DNA of 64,000 nucleotides, from assembly GCF_017948595.1 (NCBI RefSeq), contig NZ_JAGFBV010000006.1, positions 117,909-181,908 on the forward strand, read 5' to 3'. Every line of letters begins with the position of its first letter. The first letter of the stretch is position 1. Below are positions 62,191 through 64,000 of the stretch, in pieces. The notes beneath the pieces were generated by a model. It searched no databases. It was given only the letters and a program-made list of their open reading frames with translations, and was not told the origin of the DNA. Origin of the DNA: Flavobacterium geliluteum. GTDB lineage: Bacteria; Bacteroidota; Bacteroidia; Flavobacteriales; Flavobacteriaceae. A program made the position numbers and the translations under genes.

Positions 62191-63867
62191 ATGTGTGGAA
62201 TTGTATGTGCCTTTGATTTGAAACAAAAAGCGGAAACTTTAAGACCTCAAGTATTAGAAATGTCTAAAATTATTCGCCACCGCGGACCAGACTGGAGTGG
62301 CATTTACAGCAATGATAAAGCGATTCTTTCTCATGAGCGTTTGGCGATTGTCGATCCGGCTTCAGGAAAACAGCCTTTGTTTACCGAGGATAAAAAACTG
62401 GTTTTGGCCGCAAATGGCGAAATATACAACCACAGAGAATTGCGTAAACAATTTGAAGGAAAATATAACTTTCAGACAGAAAGTGATTGCGAAGTGATTT
62501 TGGCATTGTACCAAGAAAAAGGCCCTCATTTTATTGATGAAATGAACGGTATTTTTGGATTTGCGATTTATGATGTCGAAAAAGATGAGTATTTTATCGC
62601 TCGTGACCACATGGGAATTATTCCGTTATACATTGGTTGGGATCAGGATGGGACTTTTTATGTAGCTTCAGAATTAAAAGCTTTGGAAGGATATTGTACA
62701 AAAATTCAATTGTTTCCTCCGGGGCATTATATGACCAGCAAAGATGGCGAATTTGTGCAATGGTACAAAAGAGACTGGACAGAATTTGATGCTGTAAAAG
62801 ATAACGAAACCAGTATTCCTGAAATCAAAAAAGCGCTGGAAGCGGCTGTTCACAGACAATTAATGAGTGACGTTCCTTACGGAGTTTTACTTTCAGGAGG
62901 TTTAGATTCGTCTATTACTTCGGCTGTAGCCAAAAAATATGCCCAAAAACGTATTGAGTCAGATGATACAACAGATGCTTGGTACCCGCAATTACACTCT
63001 TTTTCAGTCGGGCTCGAAGGTTCTCCAGATTTGGCAGCAGCTCAAATAGTGGCCAAACATATCGGGACTATTCATCACGAAATTAAATTTACCATTCAAG
63101 AAGGGTTAGATGCGGTAAAGGATGTAATTTACAATTTAGAAACCTACGATGTAACAACCGTTAGAGCATCCACTCCAATGTGGTTAATGGCGAGAGTTAT
63201 TAAATCGATGGGTATTAAAATGGTACTTTCTGGCGAAGGTGCAGATGAATTGTTCGGAGGATATTTATACTTTCATAAAGCACCAAACGCTCGCGAATTT
63301 CACGAAGAAAATGTTCGTAAATTAGGCAAATTACACATGTACGATTGTTTGCGTGCTAACAAAAGTTTGGCCGCGTGGGGAATTGAGGGTCGAGTACCAT
63401 TTTTAGACAAAGAATTTATGGATGTTGCCATGCGCATCAACCCGCAAGATAAGATGATCAACAAAGAACACCCGATGGAAAAATGGGTTGTTCGCAAAGC
63501 TTTTGAAGATATGCTGCCAGAAAGTGTGGCATGGAGACAAAAAGAACAATTTTCTGATGGAGTGGGTTACAGCTGGATCGATACTTTGAAAGAAGTGGTG
63601 GCAGAAGCTGTTTCAGATGAGCAATTGGCAAATGCTAAATACAAATTTCCGTTGCAGACACCAACTTCTAAGGAAGAATATTATTATCGCTCGATTTTTA
63701 CAGAACATTTCCCTAGTGATGCTGCAGCTTTATGTGTGCCACAAGAAGCTAGCGTGGCGTGTAGTACAAAAATTGCATTGGAGTGGGATGAAGCTTTTAA
63801 AAACATGAACGATCCTTCGGGTAGAGCAGTAGCAAGTGTTCACGACGATGCTTATGCAAAAGCATAA
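62191..63867 (+). CDS. asnB: Asparagine synthase B (glutamine-hydrolysing)
   Basis: AsnB makes asparagine from aspartate, glutamine and ATP. The 558 residues have an N-terminal glutaminase domain with Cys2 as nucleophile (MCGIVCAFD), RHRGPDWSG, SHERLAIVDPASGKQPL and ANGEIYNHRELR, and a synthetase domain with the pyrophosphate loop VLLSGGLDSSITSA and LSGEGADELFGGY. The length matches E. coli AsnB. It stands alone; an IS200-type element starts downstream. Confidence 0.97.
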   Translation: MCGIVCAFDLKQKAETLRPQVLEMSKIIRHRGPDWSGIYSNDKAILSHERLAIVDPASGKQPLFTEDKKLVLAANGEIYNHRELRKQFEGKYNFQTESDCEVILALYQEKGPHFIDEMNGIFGFAIYDVEKDEYFIARDHMGIIPLYIGWDQDGTFYVASELKALEGYCTKIQLFPPGHYMTSKDGEFVQWYKRDWTEFDAVKDNETSIPEIKKALEAAVHRQLMSDVPYGVLLSGGLDSSITSAVAKKYAQKRIESDDTTDAWYPQLHSFSVGLEGSPDLAAAQIVAKHIGTIHHEIKFTIQEGLDAVKDVIYNLETYDVTTVRASTPMWLMARVIKSMGIKMVLSGEGADELFGGYLYFHKAPNAREFHEENVRKLGKLHMYDCLRANKSLAAWGIEGRVPFLDKEFMDVAMRINPQDKMINKEHPMEKWVVRKAFEDMLPESVAWRQKEQFSDGVGYSWIDTLKEVVAEAVSDEQLANAKYKFPLQTPTSKEEYYYRSIFTEHFPSDAAALCVPQEASVACSTKIALEWDEAFKNMNDPSGRAVASVHDDAYAKA

Positions 63868-63890
63868 ATAGTATTATTGGTCTCAGATTC

Positions 63891-63917
63891 GGGTTTAAAA
63901 CCCTGCAATTTATTGCA
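63891..63917 (+). other. Palindromes at the presumed left end of an IS200/IS605-type element
   Basis: GGGTTT-A-AAACCC (63891-63903) and CTGCAAT-TT-ATTGCAG (63903-63917) stand 39 bases before the transposase start. IS200/IS605-type elements have subterminal hairpins that the transposase recognises; the first palindrome could instead be the asnB terminator. Confidence 0.5.
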
Positions 63918-63955
63918 GTACTTTAGTAATGCGAAAAAATCTTTATCTTTAGATT

Positions 63956-64000
63956 ATGAGTACAGATATAAGAAAAGGTTCGCATACAGTAAGCAGATTA
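63956..64000 (+). CDS. IS200/IS605-family (Y1) transposase, first codons only
   Basis: The frame from the ATG at 63956 runs to the right edge and reads MSTDIRKGSHTVSRL. The RKGSHTV start is typical of IS200/IS605 Y1 transposases or REP-associated tyrosine transposases, which cut single-stranded DNA at hairpins. Only 15 codons are visible, so the family is assigned from the N-terminus and the hairpin upstream. Confidence 0.7.
   Translation, partial: MSTDIRKGSHTVSRL

Overview
The window reads as chromosomal DNA of a Flavobacterium species (Bacteroidota), probably close to F. johnsoniae. Supporting evidence is the low GC content, A-rich leaders instead of Shine-Dalgarno sites, many matches to the Bacteroidota -7 promoter motif TAnnTTTG, and typical family content: a TonB-dependent receptor with carboxypeptidase-like repeat, DUF3276, DUF5723, DUF6515, a monomeric isocitrate dehydrogenase and a cyclophilin-FKBP fusion. 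I found no rRNA, tRNA, CRISPR array, prophage or recognisable defence system.

Layout. 1-5 kb: cut TonB-dependent receptor, icd, rplS, trmD. 5-9.9 kb: lipoprotein, decayed minus-strand gene, sugar-isomerase-like exported protein, cupin, MFS carrier, dual-family immunophilin, c-type cytochrome lipoprotein. 9.9-15.8 kb: thioredoxin-like protein, three alpha/beta hydrolases, CsaA, DUF3276 protein, ABC exporter. 16-21 kb: leucine dehydrogenase type enzyme, NusB with long N-terminal part, YajC, PepT, DUF6515 protein. 21.4-27.2 kb: pyrD, HMG-CoA lyase, lipoprotein plus DUF5723 protein, guaB. 27.3-36.9 kb (all minus): secreted protein, L,D-transpeptidase, a small broken or slippage-dependent ORF, nudK, purA, Fur-family regulator, Rel/SpoT, TrmH-family methylase, DUF2167 protein and a small membrane protein.

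37-44 kb is the conserved DUF58 / MoxR / DUF4350 / DUF4129 / membrane protein / SpoIIM operon with a divergent RDD gene, followed by a TRIC-type channel. 44.9-53.6 kb is a surface-polysaccharide locus: FemAB-like GNAT, FdtB-type aminotransferase, Wzx flippase, hexapeptide acyltransferase, four glycosyltransferases and an FdtA-type isomerase. Together they suggest a 3-acetamido-3,6-dideoxyhexose-containing glycan. The last glycosyltransferase overlaps the stop codon of ftsE. 54.6-60.5 kb carries a 1004-residue TPR protein, a PhzF-fold enzyme and a plug-less TonB-receptor-like barrel. 60.5-64 kb has a DUF2911 protein, a GreA-like protein, asnB and the first codons of an IS200/IS605-type transposase at the right edge.

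The most interesting structure is outside the genes. Degenerate 8-bp tandem units (about CTTAGNAC) occupy the last 40 bases before the start codons of three unrelated genes (35283-35322, 44132-44171, 61240-61279), always in the sense orientation. Several other intergenic repeat families are also present (25.5, 44.8, 54.4, 57.7/58.7 and 61.8 kb). A hidden 69-codon ORF with an A9 slip site lies at 29238-29446. I did not see a clearly new multi-gene system; the least understood conserved clusters are the MoxR locus and the TPR/PhzF/barrel group.
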